A stretch of 64,000 bases of DNA, taken from Hyphobacterium sp. CCMP332 (GTDB lineage Bacteria > Bacteroidota > Bacteroidia > Cytophagales > CCMP332). The notes under the pieces are model-generated. The model saw only the letters and a list, made by a program, of their open reading frames with translations, did not search any database and was not told the origin of the DNA. Positions 18,894 to 27,117 of this stretch are shown here, piece after piece. Numbering within the stretch: the stretch's first letter is position 1; each line of letters starts with the position of its first letter. The stretch covers positions 2,582,001 to 2,646,000 of the forward strand of contig CP058647.1 in assembly GCA_014323545.1 (NCBI GenBank), in the 5' to 3' direction. The position numbers and the translations under genes are program-made.

Positions 18894-19328
18894 TTACTCT
18901 TCGGGATCATTTGAATCCTGATCATCATTTAACATAGCTTCAATCTTGTTTTTTAGCGCATCTACTTTTGTTTCTAATTCCTCGATATTTTCTTCAGTAG
19001 AATTTTCCAAAGATTCAGAAGTTGCTTCGATTTCCAATTCTAACTCTTTTAATTCTGATTTAAGTTCTTCACCTTTTTCAGAACCTGTTTCCATCCCTTC
19101 TTCGGCAAGCTCTTCAATATCTTCGGTTGTATTTTCCAACCTATCTGTTACCTTGTCTTTAAGTATCAGTAAATCCGCCTGCACTTTGTCTTTTCGAATT
19201 TGGAACTCGGTACTTACTTCCTCTGCGATTTCCTCAGCCTTGGACTCGTTGTTATCTTTCTGAGGTTCACAGGCTAAGAAAAATGTAAGAATAAGCGAAT
19301 ATGTAAATATGTTTTTCAAAGTTTTCAT
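18894..19328 (-). CDS. acidic coiled-coil lipoprotein
   Basis: A 144-residue lipoprotein: signal peptide and lipobox FLAC with the lipidated Cys20. The rest is one long, very acidic heptad-rich helix with many Glu and Leu, and a DDQDSNDPEE tail. No enzymatic domain is visible. It lies after the dps-ytxH genes on the same strand with a terminator hairpin between, so it may be part of the same stress block through readthrough. Confidence 0.7.
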   Translation of the reverse strand: MKTLKNIFTYSLILTFFLACEPQKDNNESKAEEIAEEVSTEFQIRKDKVQADLLILKDKVTDRLENTTEDIEELAEEGMETGSEKGEELKSELKELELEIEATSESLENSTEENIEELETKVDALKNKIEAMLNDDQDSNDPEE

Positions 19329-19350
19329 AGTAATTATGTTTAGTTGTTAC

Positions 19351-19379
19351 AAAAAAAAGGCCGATGGATTACCGGCCTT
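19351..19379 (-). terminator. intrinsic terminator after the YtxH gene
   Basis: AAGGCCG and CGGCCTT pair around a nine-base loop; in the leftward transcript the stem is followed by eight U. It ends only 22 bases before the ATG of the lipoprotein gene. Confidence 0.75.
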
Positions 19380-19398
19380 ATCATATTAGTTGAAATAA

Positions 19399-19653
19399 TT
19401 AATTCAATTTGACGGCCTCTTTTGCTTCGTTCACCCACTCTTTTCCGTGTTTGGTGAGATCCTCCAGTTTCTTGTTGTATTCAGCTTTCATTTCCTTGGA
19501 GGTCTTGGCTAGAGTTTTTTCCCAATCGTGCATGGTGCTGTCAAATTCTTTTGCTATCAATTTTCTTGTTTTTTCACCAGAATTCGGTGCCAATAATACT
19601 CCAATAGCAGCTCCTGTAATTGCACCTGTTAAGAATATTCCTAAATTTTTCAT
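19399..19653 (-). CDS. YtxH-domain protein
   Basis: An 84-residue protein with a glycine-rich N-terminal helix (GIFLTGAITGAAIGVLLAP) followed by the NSGEKTRKLI block, the defining pattern of the YtxH family, then an amphipathic helix. The family is linked to general stress in Firmicutes and is common next to stress genes in Bacteroidota; the molecular role is not known. It lies 36 bases after dps and is probably co-transcribed with it. Confidence 0.85.
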   Translation of the reverse strand: MKNLGIFLTGAITGAAIGVLLAPNSGEKTRKLIAKEFDSTMHDWEKTLAKTSKEMKAEYNKKLEDLTKHGKEWVNEAKEAVKLN

Positions 19654-19689
19654 GATATTTTTGTTTTAAGGGTTAAAATTTATTTTCTA

Positions 19690-20217
19690 TTAGTTTTCCT
19701 GAGAAAATGCGCTCATCATCCAGTGATTTTTTTCAGTCACTTTTATGAAGTTTTTGACCATGTCCTCAGTACCGCTATCGCCATATTCAATTGCGTTTTC
19801 AACAACTGTAAACATGTACTCTAATAACACACGATAGTCTCTTATAATTTCCTTTACCATCTCCATGGCAGTTAAATCCGTACTGGCTTCTTTAATTTCA
19901 GAATGGTCTAAATATTCGCGCATTGTACTCATTGGTGTTTGACCAAAAACTCTGATTCTTTCGGCAATTTCATCGATCGCGCTTTTGGCATCTTCATATT
20001 GAATTTCGAATTGTTCGTGAATGTCAAAGAAATCGGGTCCCTTCACATTCCAATGAAAATTCCTCAGCTTTTGATAATGAACACTGAAATTTGCTAATAA
20101 TTGATTCAGGGATTCTACCAACTCCGCAGTTTCCAATTTGGTATAACCCAACTTTCTAAACGCTTTTTTTGAATTTGAATCGTTTTCTTTTTTTGATGTT
20201 AAGGTTACTTCTTTCAT
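19690..20217 (-). CDS. dps: Dps-family ferritin-like DNA-protection protein
   Basis: A 175-residue miniferritin that oxidises and stores iron and protects DNA under stress. The intersubunit ferroxidase ligands are in place: His55 (NFHWNV), His67, Glu71, Asp82 and Glu86. An N-terminal tail of about 25 residues rich in Lys and Ser may bind DNA. An ATG six codons upstream (20235) exists, but the predicted sigma-54 start near 20232 lies downstream of it, so ATG 20217 is preferred. It leads a dps-ytxH unit directly after the kinase/NtrC operon. Confidence 0.9.
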   Translation of the reverse strand: MKEVTLTSKKENDSNSKKAFRKLGYTKLETAELVESLNQLLANFSVHYQKLRNFHWNVKGPDFFDIHEQFEIQYEDAKSAIDEIAERIRVFGQTPMSTMREYLDHSEIKEASTDLTAMEMVKEIIRDYRVLLEYMFTVVENAIEYGDSGTEDMVKNFIKVTEKNHWMMSAFSQEN

Positions 20218-20240
20218 AATTCTTATTGTTTGCATTTATA

Positions 20241-20260
20241 TATGCCAAAAGTGTGCCCTT
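20241..20260 (-). promoter_or_regulatory. sigma-54-like promoter of dps
   Basis: Reading leftwards, GGGCACA, four bases, TGGCA: the invariant GG (20257-20256) and GC (20245-20244) are exactly 10 bases apart, and 9 of 12 consensus positions match TGGCACG-N4-TTGCA. A start would fall near 20232, 15 bases before the dps ATG at 20217. Confidence 0.5.
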
Positions 20261-20306
20261 AGTAAAATAGAATGTAAAAGAAGAATAAATGGATTTAAGA
20301 GATTAT

Positions 20307-20327
20307 TTTCTACAAAGATTGTAGAAA
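20307..20327. promoter_or_regulatory. perfect 21-bp dyad upstream of dps, candidate activator binding site
   Basis: TTTCTACAA, AGA, TTGTAGAAA: nine-base arms with no mismatch and a three-base spacer. The centre is about 85 bases upstream of the predicted sigma-54 start, the usual place for an NtrC-type enhancer site. It is AT-rich and has no following T run in either direction, so a terminator is unlikely. Confidence 0.5.
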
Positions 20328-20337
20328 TATTTACCCA

Positions 20338-21393
20338 TTAAAAAAGAATTTCAAATTTACTTCCCTTGTCCGGCTGGCTTTGCACTTCAATTTGTCCACC
20401 ATGGCCGTGAATAATGTTTTGAACATTTGTAAGACCAAGTCCATTTCCTTTTTGCTTTCGACTAAAAAATGGTTCAAAAATATGATTAAGCGTTTCTTCA
20501 TCCATACCTGTGCCATTATCCGATATTTCTATCAGAAAATTTTCATTGACAAGACTGGACTTTACTTCCAAAACTCCACGATTTGATTTCATAGCTTCGA
20601 TAGCGTTAATAAACAGATTTAAGAAAGCAACCTTAAGAGCCTCTTTATCGACAGCTTTGATAAATTCTTTTTTAGAGATCTTGTCCACCAGTTTTATATT
20701 TTTGAGTACCAAGCGGTCATTGCATTCTTTCAATGACTCTCTGAGAATCGCATTTAAATTTTCATCGCTAAAATTATACTGTCGTTGTTTAGAAGAATTT
20801 AAAAGATTGCCAATTAAGGTTTCAATTCGCGTGGCGTTTCGGGCTATTATTTCTGTGTAAACATTGGCTTCTGTATTGTCGGAAATTTCATCTTTTAATT
20901 GATCCAATGCTAAATTTAGATTTGTTAGAGGGTTTCTTACTTCGTGAGCAATATTTCTTGCTATTTTACCTGTGACTGCTAATTTTTCAGTCATTAGTAT
21001 TTGACGCTCCGCTTTTTTCCTTGTGCTGATGTCTTTTATTATTCCCATGAAAGTATCAATTCCTTCTATTGCAATCGATTCAAAAAAACTGAGAAGGCAG
21101 GGAAGAACTGATTTTTTTCTAGTCTTTAATTCAACTTCAAATAACTCGATGTTTTCTTTTAAATAGACTTGCTGATTGAATCTTAAAAAGTCCTCTTCTC
21201 TATGAAAAATATCTTTGAGAGAAATATCCGCATTTTTCCTAAACCCAAAATTTTGTCTGAAAGAGGGATTCATATCCACAATTTGATATTCACTATTGCA
21301 TATGAAAATCATATCCCTGGATTCCGACCACAATTGATCGTATTTACGCCGGATGTATTCAAATTCCTTATCTGATTTTTTTGGTCTTTTCAT
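20338..21393 (-). CDS. PAS-domain sensor histidine kinase, NtrB type
   Basis: A 351-residue soluble kinase with no membrane helix, so the signal is probably cytoplasmic. A PAS domain (about 15-125) is followed by the HisKA helix with the phosphorylated His150 in NIAHEVRNPL, and an ATPase domain with N box (NLFINAIEAM), G1 (DNGTGMDE) and G2 (GNGLGL). It ends the receiver / NtrC-type regulator / kinase operon, adjacent to the regulator gene without a gap. The ligand cannot be inferred. Confidence 0.9.
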   Translation of the reverse strand: MKRPKKSDKEFEYIRRKYDQLWSESRDMIFICNSEYQIVDMNPSFRQNFGFRKNADISLKDIFHREEDFLRFNQQVYLKENIELFEVELKTRKKSVLPCLLSFFESIAIEGIDTFMGIIKDISTRKKAERQILMTEKLAVTGKIARNIAHEVRNPLTNLNLALDQLKDEISDNTEANVYTEIIARNATRIETLIGNLLNSSKQRQYNFSDENLNAILRESLKECNDRLVLKNIKLVDKISKKEFIKAVDKEALKVAFLNLFINAIEAMKSNRGVLEVKSSLVNENFLIEISDNGTGMDEETLNHIFEPFFSRKQKGNGLGLTNVQNIIHGHGGQIEVQSQPDKGSKFEILF

Positions 21394-22731
21394 TTAGATA
21401 AGGTCTAGCGATTTCATTTTATTATATAGAGTTTTACGGTCAATTCCCAAAAGTTTTGCGGCTTCGCTTTTGTTATCATTGGATGCTTGCAATGCCCTGT
21501 TGATTGTTTTGGCTTCGGTACGAGCTACATTTTCTTTAAGATTATAACCAATTATTTCTTCTTCCTCTTGTATTGATTTTTTTGAATGCAGTTTTATTTC
21601 TCCGGGCAAATCTTCTACAATAATTTCATTTCCCTTACAAAACAAGACCGCCTTTTTTATTGCATTCTGTAATTCACGCAGGTTTCCTTCCCAGGGATAA
21701 GATTTCATAAGTTTGAATGCTTCTTTTGAAAATGAATCAACATTCTTCATAAGAGACTTCGATGCATTGGCAAGAAATATTTGCGAAAATTTTTCAATAT
21801 CCTCATGTCTTTCACGCAAAGGATGAAGTTCAATTTTAAATTCATTGATTCGATGATATAAATCCAACCTGAACTCGCCCTTATCAATTTTGGCTTCAAG
21901 ATGTTCGTTCGTAGCTACGAGGATTCGAACATTGACATTGATTTCTTTCTCATCGCCAATTTTTCTCACTTTCCCTTCCTGAATTACTCTAAGAAGCTTT
22001 ACCTGGTTTTCATAGCTTAAATTTCCCACTTCATCGAGAAAAAGAGTACCTGAATTGGCTAGTTCAAAACATCCTTTTTTGGATTTGAGAGCTCCTGTAA
22101 AGGCACCCTTGACATGTCCAAAAAGTTCGCTTCCTGCTAATTCCTCGGGCAGGGCACCACAATCCACGGCTACAAAGGGCTTGTCTTTCCTTCTGCTATT
22201 GGTGTGAATCGCCTTTGCCACATATTCCTTTCCCGTCCCGGTTTCTCCACTTATTATAACAGACATATCAGTGGGGGCAATCAATTCAATTTGCTGATAT
22301 ATATTTTGAGCATGTCGACTTTCTCCGATCACATATTCCTGATCTACTGAGGAGGCGCTGTTCTTGGAATTAAAATCTTTGGATGCATCTTTTACAATTT
22401 GCAGAATTTCATCTGGTTGAAGTGGTTTGGTTACATATTCTATAGCTCCGAGTTTTAGTGCTTCAACAGCCATCTTGGTTTCAGAATAGCCGGTGATGAT
22501 GATAATCTTGACCTTATCATCCAAAATCTTTATTTTTTGAATCATTTCAAGACCATCCGTATCGGGCAACCTAAAATCACATAGGATGACCGAGAAGGAA
22601 TTATTTCTTACAAGATCAAGTCCTTTTTTACCGTTTGCAGCAATCGAAACCTCATAACCTTTTTTACTAAAAAAGCCTTTCAGTAAGGATAAAGTATCGC
22701 GATCATCATCTATTATTAGTATTTTATTCAT
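21394..22731 (-). CDS. sigma-54-dependent response regulator, NtrC family
   Basis: A 445-residue activator of sigma-54 RNA polymerase. The receiver domain holds the phosphorylated Asp52 with DDD at 8-10 and Lys102. The AAA+ domain has Walker A GETGTGKE (162-169) and the sigma-54-contacting GAFTGA (209-214), so it should be a true activator. A Fis-type helix-turn-helix ends the protein (SEAAKLLGIDRKTLYNKM). It overlaps the receiver gene by ATGA. A sigma-54-like promoter and a dyad lie before dps just downstream, suggesting a local target. Confidence 0.93.
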   Translation of the reverse strand: MNKILIIDDDRDTLSLLKGFFSKKGYEVSIAANGKKGLDLVRNNSFSVILCDFRLPDTDGLEMIQKIKILDDKVKIIIITGYSETKMAVEALKLGAIEYVTKPLQPDEILQIVKDASKDFNSKNSASSVDQEYVIGESRHAQNIYQQIELIAPTDMSVIISGETGTGKEYVAKAIHTNSRRKDKPFVAVDCGALPEELAGSELFGHVKGAFTGALKSKKGCFELANSGTLFLDEVGNLSYENQVKLLRVIQEGKVRKIGDEKEINVNVRILVATNEHLEAKIDKGEFRLDLYHRINEFKIELHPLRERHEDIEKFSQIFLANASKSLMKNVDSFSKEAFKLMKSYPWEGNLRELQNAIKKAVLFCKGNEIIVEDLPGEIKLHSKKSIQEEEEIIGYNLKENVARTEAKTINRALQASNDNKSEAAKLLGIDRKTLYNKMKSLDLI

Positions 22732-23093
22732 ACCTCATAGCCCATTTGTTCTAATTTTTCTTGTAAAATACTTCTGTTGAAAGGTTTTGAAAGAAAGTGT
22801 TTAACGGATAAACGCTCAGCTTTCATTCTTTCATCCTCACTGTCATAGGCCGTAATTATTACTACATCACAATTGCCTGATTGTTCGTTTATTTTATTTA
22901 TTATTTCAAAACCAGAGCCATCCTGTAAATTCAAATCAACCAGTGCGAGTTGGAAATGGTTTTGATCAATGGCTTTACCGGCTTCTGCCACTGTTTCAAA
23001 AGCCTTCACATCGAATCCGAATTTATTCATGAATAGGCTAAGCATATCCCTGATGTCTTTTTCGTCGTCCAATATGATTACTGAGTTTCTTAT
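22728..23093 (-). CDS. stand-alone receiver domain protein
   Basis: A single CheY-like receiver with phosphorylated Asp (VDLNLQDG), Thr/Ser switch (IITAYDS) and Lys (FLSKPF), and no output domain. The first standard start codon (TTG 23072) would remove the first beta strand; the frame is open five to seven codons further, reading RNSVIILDDEKD, and stops at a TAA at 23097-23099. I place the start at the ATA at 23093, giving a normal 121-residue receiver; ATC is another option. It probably passes phosphate within the kinase/regulator module or competes for it. Confidence 0.8.
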   Translation of the reverse strand: MRNSVIILDDEKDIRDMLSLFMNKFGFDVKAFETVAEAGKAIDQNHFQLALVDLNLQDGSGFEIINKINEQSGNCDVVIITAYDSEDERMKAERLSVKHFLSKPFNRSILQEKLEQMGYEV

Positions 23094-23268
23094 AACTTAT
23101 TCTTGTTATTCATAAACCGCATAAAATAAAAAATTGAAATCTTTTTCAAGTTATCAAAAACTAAATTGATTCGAAATCACCGAAAACCTTGCATATATAA
23201 TTTAGCACATATAAGTTGATGTTTTAATCTTAATTTAATTCACATCTTCAAAATTCACCAATTGACAA

Positions 23269-23346
23269 ATGATGAATTTTAACTTAATACGTCTTTTCGC
23301 ACTGACATTTGTATTGTTGATCCTTGGATTATTCCTTTATGCTTAG
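23269..23346 (+). CDS. possible 25-residue single-helix membrane protein
   Basis: An open frame ATG ATG ... TAG encodes MMNFNLIRLF followed by ALTFVLLILGLFLYA: a short charged start, one hydrophobic helix and a stop. Small membrane proteins often look like this, but the frame is short and no clear Shine-Dalgarno or TAnnTTTG element precedes it. It lies in the 299-base space between the receiver gene and the coiled-coil protein; I see nothing else there. Confidence 0.3.
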   Translation: MMNFNLIRLFALTFVLLILGLFLYA

Positions 23347-23392
23347 GAAGGGATTATTCTCTATGAAGGCTTTCTGCTGACCTGAAATACAT

Positions 23393-24268
23393 TTAAACTA
23401 AAGAATCGAGAATTTTTAAAAGTGTTAGAACTTCTTCTGCCTGTTCTTTTGATGTCGTGTAGAATTCTATGCTTTTTACCTTGGATTTTTTATCAAATCG
23501 TTCGCTTTCGTATTCTATGCCCTTCATAAAATCAATTTGAGCGGATGATTTTCTTATAGGGATTTCAAGATTAACATAAGTTTCTTCTCTTACATCTTTT
23601 TCAAATGCCATTTTTTCCTTGTTTGATAAATCCGTAATCACAGATGACTCAAAATCGAGATTGGCAATTGGCACATTGTAATTGTTGATTAGAAATCTAT
23701 TATTTCCATTATCCTTGTCTTGATAAATTGCCTGTAAGTATTGTCCTGTACTGGTAAAATGGATAGTGCGCTCCAATTTCAAATTGTTTTTTGAATCTAG
23801 CGTTATATAGTTTCTTCTTCCTGTATAGTAGGCAAAGCTTGAATCATCATTAAAAATCGAAATTTTTCTTATTCTGTGATCCAGTAATCCTGCGAGTTGC
23901 TTATTGATAAGCGAAACAATTTGATTTTTAGAATCGGCAATTTTTTCCTTTTCCTTTTTCAATAAGTAAGAATAAGTATTGAGGCTTGATTGGATTTTCT
24001 TTTTTGAAGCTTCCAATTCTTCTGTTGTAGAATTTAATTCCTCGATTTTGTTGTTTAAGATTTCAATTTGAGACTTAGAGCTTGCAATATCTTCTTGAAG
24101 TTTATCAATTTTTAATTCTAAATTTTCTTTGCGCTCTTTTTCTTCTGAGAGCCTCTCTTTTTCAATTTTTATTTGTTCCTCAACTTTAGAACTATAATTG
24201 AAATACAAAAAAACACCCAAGCCAATTCCTATTGCAAGTAATATTGGAATAATTACTTTCTGATTCAT
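23393..24268 (-). CDS. membrane-anchored coiled-coil protein of unknown function
   Basis: A 291-residue protein with one N-terminal membrane helix (VIIPILLAIGIGLGVFLYF), then a coiled coil of about 80 residues, then a globular domain of about 170 residues ending in TSKEQAEEVLTLLKIL. The arrangement puts the globular part in the periplasm. ATG 24268 is preferred over a TTG six codons upstream because the helix then starts at residue 4. I do not recognise the C-terminal domain. It is a single gene. Confidence 0.65.
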   Translation of the reverse strand: MNQKVIIPILLAIGIGLGVFLYFNYSSKVEEQIKIEKERLSEEKERKENLELKIDKLQEDIASSKSQIEILNNKIEELNSTTEELEASKKKIQSSLNTYSYLLKKEKEKIADSKNQIVSLINKQLAGLLDHRIRKISIFNDDSSFAYYTGRRNYITLDSKNNLKLERTIHFTSTGQYLQAIYQDKDNGNNRFLINNYNVPIANLDFESSVITDLSNKEKMAFEKDVREETYVNLEIPIRKSSAQIDFMKGIEYESERFDKKSKVKSIEFYTTSKEQAEEVLTLLKILDSLV

Positions 24269-24479
24269 AATAAATTTGAATTTCAATCTAATATCTTAAA
24301 ATATCTTTATATAAAAGCTAATCAAATAAACTATTTTAAATATGCATTGAGAATATACATTACTATCTGAAACACTCAATGGTATTTTTTGTCTTCCGGA
24401 AAAAAAAGTCTAAATATAGATATTTGTAAATATCAGATTTTGGGCTTACATTCATTACCCCCAATAAACTCAAAACCAA

Positions 24480-26216
24480 ATGTCTGAAGAACGAAAATAC
24501 ATCAAAACCGGTATATCAAAGGCACCTTCATTTTCATCATTTTTAAAACTATTTAATGCATATACAGGAACATGGATACTTCTTTCGCTGCTTGTAACTG
24601 CAGCGTATGGGTATTATTTTCAACAAACCACTATTGAGTCATCGGGAATCTTGGTATGGGCTGCAACTTTGACCGGTGAATTCATACTTTTTACCTTAAT
24701 TGTGGGATTTATTATTTTATTTATTCACGATAAAAGACAGTCTCATACTCCAATACAACGATTATTTCCAGTCATTATATGGGGAAGAAAATTGCTTATA
24801 TCAATGGGGCCACTTTTAAGACAATATTTGTTCTTAAATGATCAGGAGGAGACGCCATACAATAGAATTACAAGAAACTGGATCTATCAGTCTTCAAAAG
24901 GAACAAGAAATACTATTGGTTTTGGAACACAGATAGATATGGACCAGGTTGGAACGACAATAATTATGCCCGCAACTTTTACCAATGTTACCTCAAAAAC
25001 CGGGGAAGAAACAGGTCAGAGTTATAAAAAAATTATTGGAAAACATACCGGTGTCGAACCTGTCGAATTAAAGCATTTTGCTCATATAAGTGCTATGTCC
25101 TATGGTGCTTTGTCTTATCGGGCGCATGCATCATTAAATCTTGGAGCCAAAATGGGTGGTTTTATGCACAATACGGGTGAAGGTGGTCTTGCGCCATGTC
25201 ATGAATACGGTGGAGGGGATTTGATTTTTCAGATAGGAACGGCAAAATACGGTGTGAGAGATGAGGATGGCAATTTAGATGAGGCAAAATTGAAAAAAGT
25301 TTCAGAACATCCTCAGGTAAAAATGATGGAAATTAAATTAGCTCAGGGTGCTAAACCGGGCAAAGGTGGGATGCTATTAAAAGAAAAAATAACTCAGGAA
25401 ATCGCAGATATACGACAAGTGCCATTGGGAAAAGATGCCTATGCACCTGCCAGACATAAAGAATTTAGTGATGTAAATGGATTGTTTGATTTCATTGACA
25501 GGGTGAGAAGAGTTACATCCAAACCTGTTGGAATAAAAATGGTGATAGGCCACACTGCAGAGATTGAAGATATTGCAAATAAAATGGCAAAAGAGCCCGG
25601 CAGGGGGCCTGATTACATCGTCATCGATGGAGGTGATGGTGGCACAGGTGCATCCCCTCATGTTTTGAGTTCATATTCAGGCTTGCCGATGAAACAAGCT
25701 TTAGCGGTTGCGGACTGGGCCTTGAAGTCACATGGTGTGCGAGATAAGGTTGTTCTTTTTGCCAGTGGTAAGATCGCAACTCCTATTGACATTGCCGTTG
25801 CAATGGCACTTGGCGCGGATGCAGTTTATATTGCCAGAGGATTTATGTTTGCCATAGGATGTATTCAGGCCCTTGAATGCCATACAAATAATTGCCCTAC
25901 GGGAATAGCTACCCAAAGAAGAAGCCTTGAAAGAGCCATTGATATTAAGGGAGCGGCCGAACGTGTAAAAACCTATGCCGATGTTTTGTATAAGGAAACA
26001 CAAATGTTAGCTGAATCCTGCGGATATAAAACACCTACGGATATTACAGCAGACGACATTATGGTTGTAACTTCTCCAGGTCATCTTGACTATCTGTCCG
26101 AATTGCACGGAATTTCGGCTTATGAAGCCAGTCTTGAAAGAAGAATGGCCAGAAGCAAAGGAATGAGCGTTGGAGAAATGAAAATTAAAGAAAGCGCAGC
26201 GGGATCAATGAATTAG
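24480..26216 (+). CDS. membrane-anchored FMN-binding glutamate-synthase-family protein
   Basis: A 578-residue protein with two N-terminal membrane helices (about 28-48 and 58-80) and a glutamate synthase FMN barrel. The barrel has the GIKMVIGH, DGGDGGTGASP and ASGKIATP blocks that bind FMN, and the [3Fe-4S] cysteines Cys461, Cys467 and Cys472 in the C-x5-C-x4-CP spacing of GltB. There is no glutaminase domain and no GltD partner nearby, so it is unlikely to make glutamate from glutamine on its own; its electron partner is unknown. It ends one base before the menB stop. Confidence 0.85.
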   Translation: MSEERKYIKTGISKAPSFSSFLKLFNAYTGTWILLSLLVTAAYGYYFQQTTIESSGILVWAATLTGEFILFTLIVGFIILFIHDKRQSHTPIQRLFPVIIWGRKLLISMGPLLRQYLFLNDQEETPYNRITRNWIYQSSKGTRNTIGFGTQIDMDQVGTTIIMPATFTNVTSKTGEETGQSYKKIIGKHTGVEPVELKHFAHISAMSYGALSYRAHASLNLGAKMGGFMHNTGEGGLAPCHEYGGGDLIFQIGTAKYGVRDEDGNLDEAKLKKVSEHPQVKMMEIKLAQGAKPGKGGMLLKEKITQEIADIRQVPLGKDAYAPARHKEFSDVNGLFDFIDRVRRVTSKPVGIKMVIGHTAEIEDIANKMAKEPGRGPDYIVIDGGDGGTGASPHVLSSYSGLPMKQALAVADWALKSHGVRDKVVLFASGKIATPIDIAVAMALGADAVYIARGFMFAIGCIQALECHTNNCPTGIATQRRSLERAIDIKGAAERVKTYADVLYKETQMLAESCGYKTPTDITADDIMVVTSPGHLDYLSELHGISAYEASLERRMARSKGMSVGEMKIKESAAGSMN

Positions 26217-26217
26217 A

Positions 26218-27060
26218 TTAGGGAATCCATTTGATGTCCTTGAAATTTGGTTTTCTTTTTTCGAGGAATGCATTTCTTCCTTCTTTGGCCTCCTCGGTCA
26301 TATATGCCAGTCTGGTAGCTTCACCGGCAAAAACCTGCTGACCCACCATGCCATCATCTGTTAGATTAAAAGCAAATTTGAGCATCTTGATTGAAGTGGG
26401 TGATTTTTCAAGTATCTCCTGAGCCCACTGGAAAGCCGTAGCTTCCAATTCCTTATGTGGAATAACAGCATTGACCATTCCCATTTCATAAGCTTCCTGT
26501 GCAGAATAGTTTCTTCCTAAAAAGAAAATCTCTCTGGCTCTTTTTTGACCCACCATTTTAGCGAGATAAGCTGAACCATATCCTCCGTCAAAGCTGGTTA
26601 CATCGGCATCAGTTTGTTTGAATATGGCGTGTTCTTCACTGGCTAGGGATAAATCGCAAACCACATGAAGACTATGTCCGCCACCTACAGCCCAACCCGG
26701 AACCACTGCAATTACGACTTTGGGCATAAAGCGAATCAATCTTTGAACCTCAAGTATATTTAGCCTGGGCATGCCATCTTCATCCACATAGCCCTGATCG
26801 CCTCTGGTTTTTTGATCTCCTCCACTGCAAAAAGAATAAACGCCATCTTTTGGAGAGGGGCCTTCTGCTGAAAATAGGACCACCCCAATGGAAGTGTCCT
26901 CACGAGCGTCCAGAAAAGCTTTGTACAACTCAGCAACTGTTTTAGGACGAAAAGCATTTCTAACTTCCGGTCGATTAAAAGCAATCCGCGCGACACCATC
27001 CACTTTCTTATAGGTGATATCTTCAAAATTTCCAATTGTTTTCCACTTGGGTTGGGCCAT
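26218..27060 (-). CDS. menB: 1,4-dihydroxy-2-naphthoyl-CoA synthase
   Basis: A 280-residue crotonase-fold enzyme that closes the second ring in menaquinone synthesis. The oxyanion hole region SGGDQKTRGDQGY, the VPGWAVGGGHSL block and the C-terminal MTEEAKEGRNAFLEKRKP are specific to MenB. In the QTDADVTSFDGG segment Asp151 replaces the glycine of bicarbonate-dependent MenB, so this is the type II form that supplies its own carboxylate. The quinone serves SdhC and the respiratory chain; no other men genes are in the window. Confidence 0.95.
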   Translation of the reverse strand: MAQPKWKTIGNFEDITYKKVDGVARIAFNRPEVRNAFRPKTVAELYKAFLDAREDTSIGVVLFSAEGPSPKDGVYSFCSGGDQKTRGDQGYVDEDGMPRLNILEVQRLIRFMPKVVIAVVPGWAVGGGHSLHVVCDLSLASEEHAIFKQTDADVTSFDGGYGSAYLAKMVGQKRAREIFFLGRNYSAQEAYEMGMVNAVIPHKELEATAFQWAQEILEKSPTSIKMLKFAFNLTDDGMVGQQVFAGEATRLAYMTEEAKEGRNAFLEKRKPNFKDIKWIP

Positions 27061-27117
27061 GATTATTTATTATTATTCAACAAACAGCAATGAAATTGGC
27101 TTGTTTTGATTTGCTAT

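Noticed and set aside
18946-19263. Serine-rich open frame on the plus strand
   Set aside because: It is the shadow of the acidic coiled-coil lipoprotein on the other strand, whose Glu-rich codons read as Ser and Phe in reverse; no start signal is present.
20230-20247. Second possible sigma-54 element before dps (GGCATATATAAATGC)
   Set aside because: The GG and GC are 11 bases apart; the spacing rule is strict and the element at 20241-20260 fits better. It may instead be an imperfect operator around the start.
24419-24434. Inverted repeat GATATTT-GT-AAATATC before the glutamate-synthase-like gene
   Set aside because: Such AT-only seven-base arms are expected by chance in AT-rich spacer DNA and no promoter overlaps it clearly.
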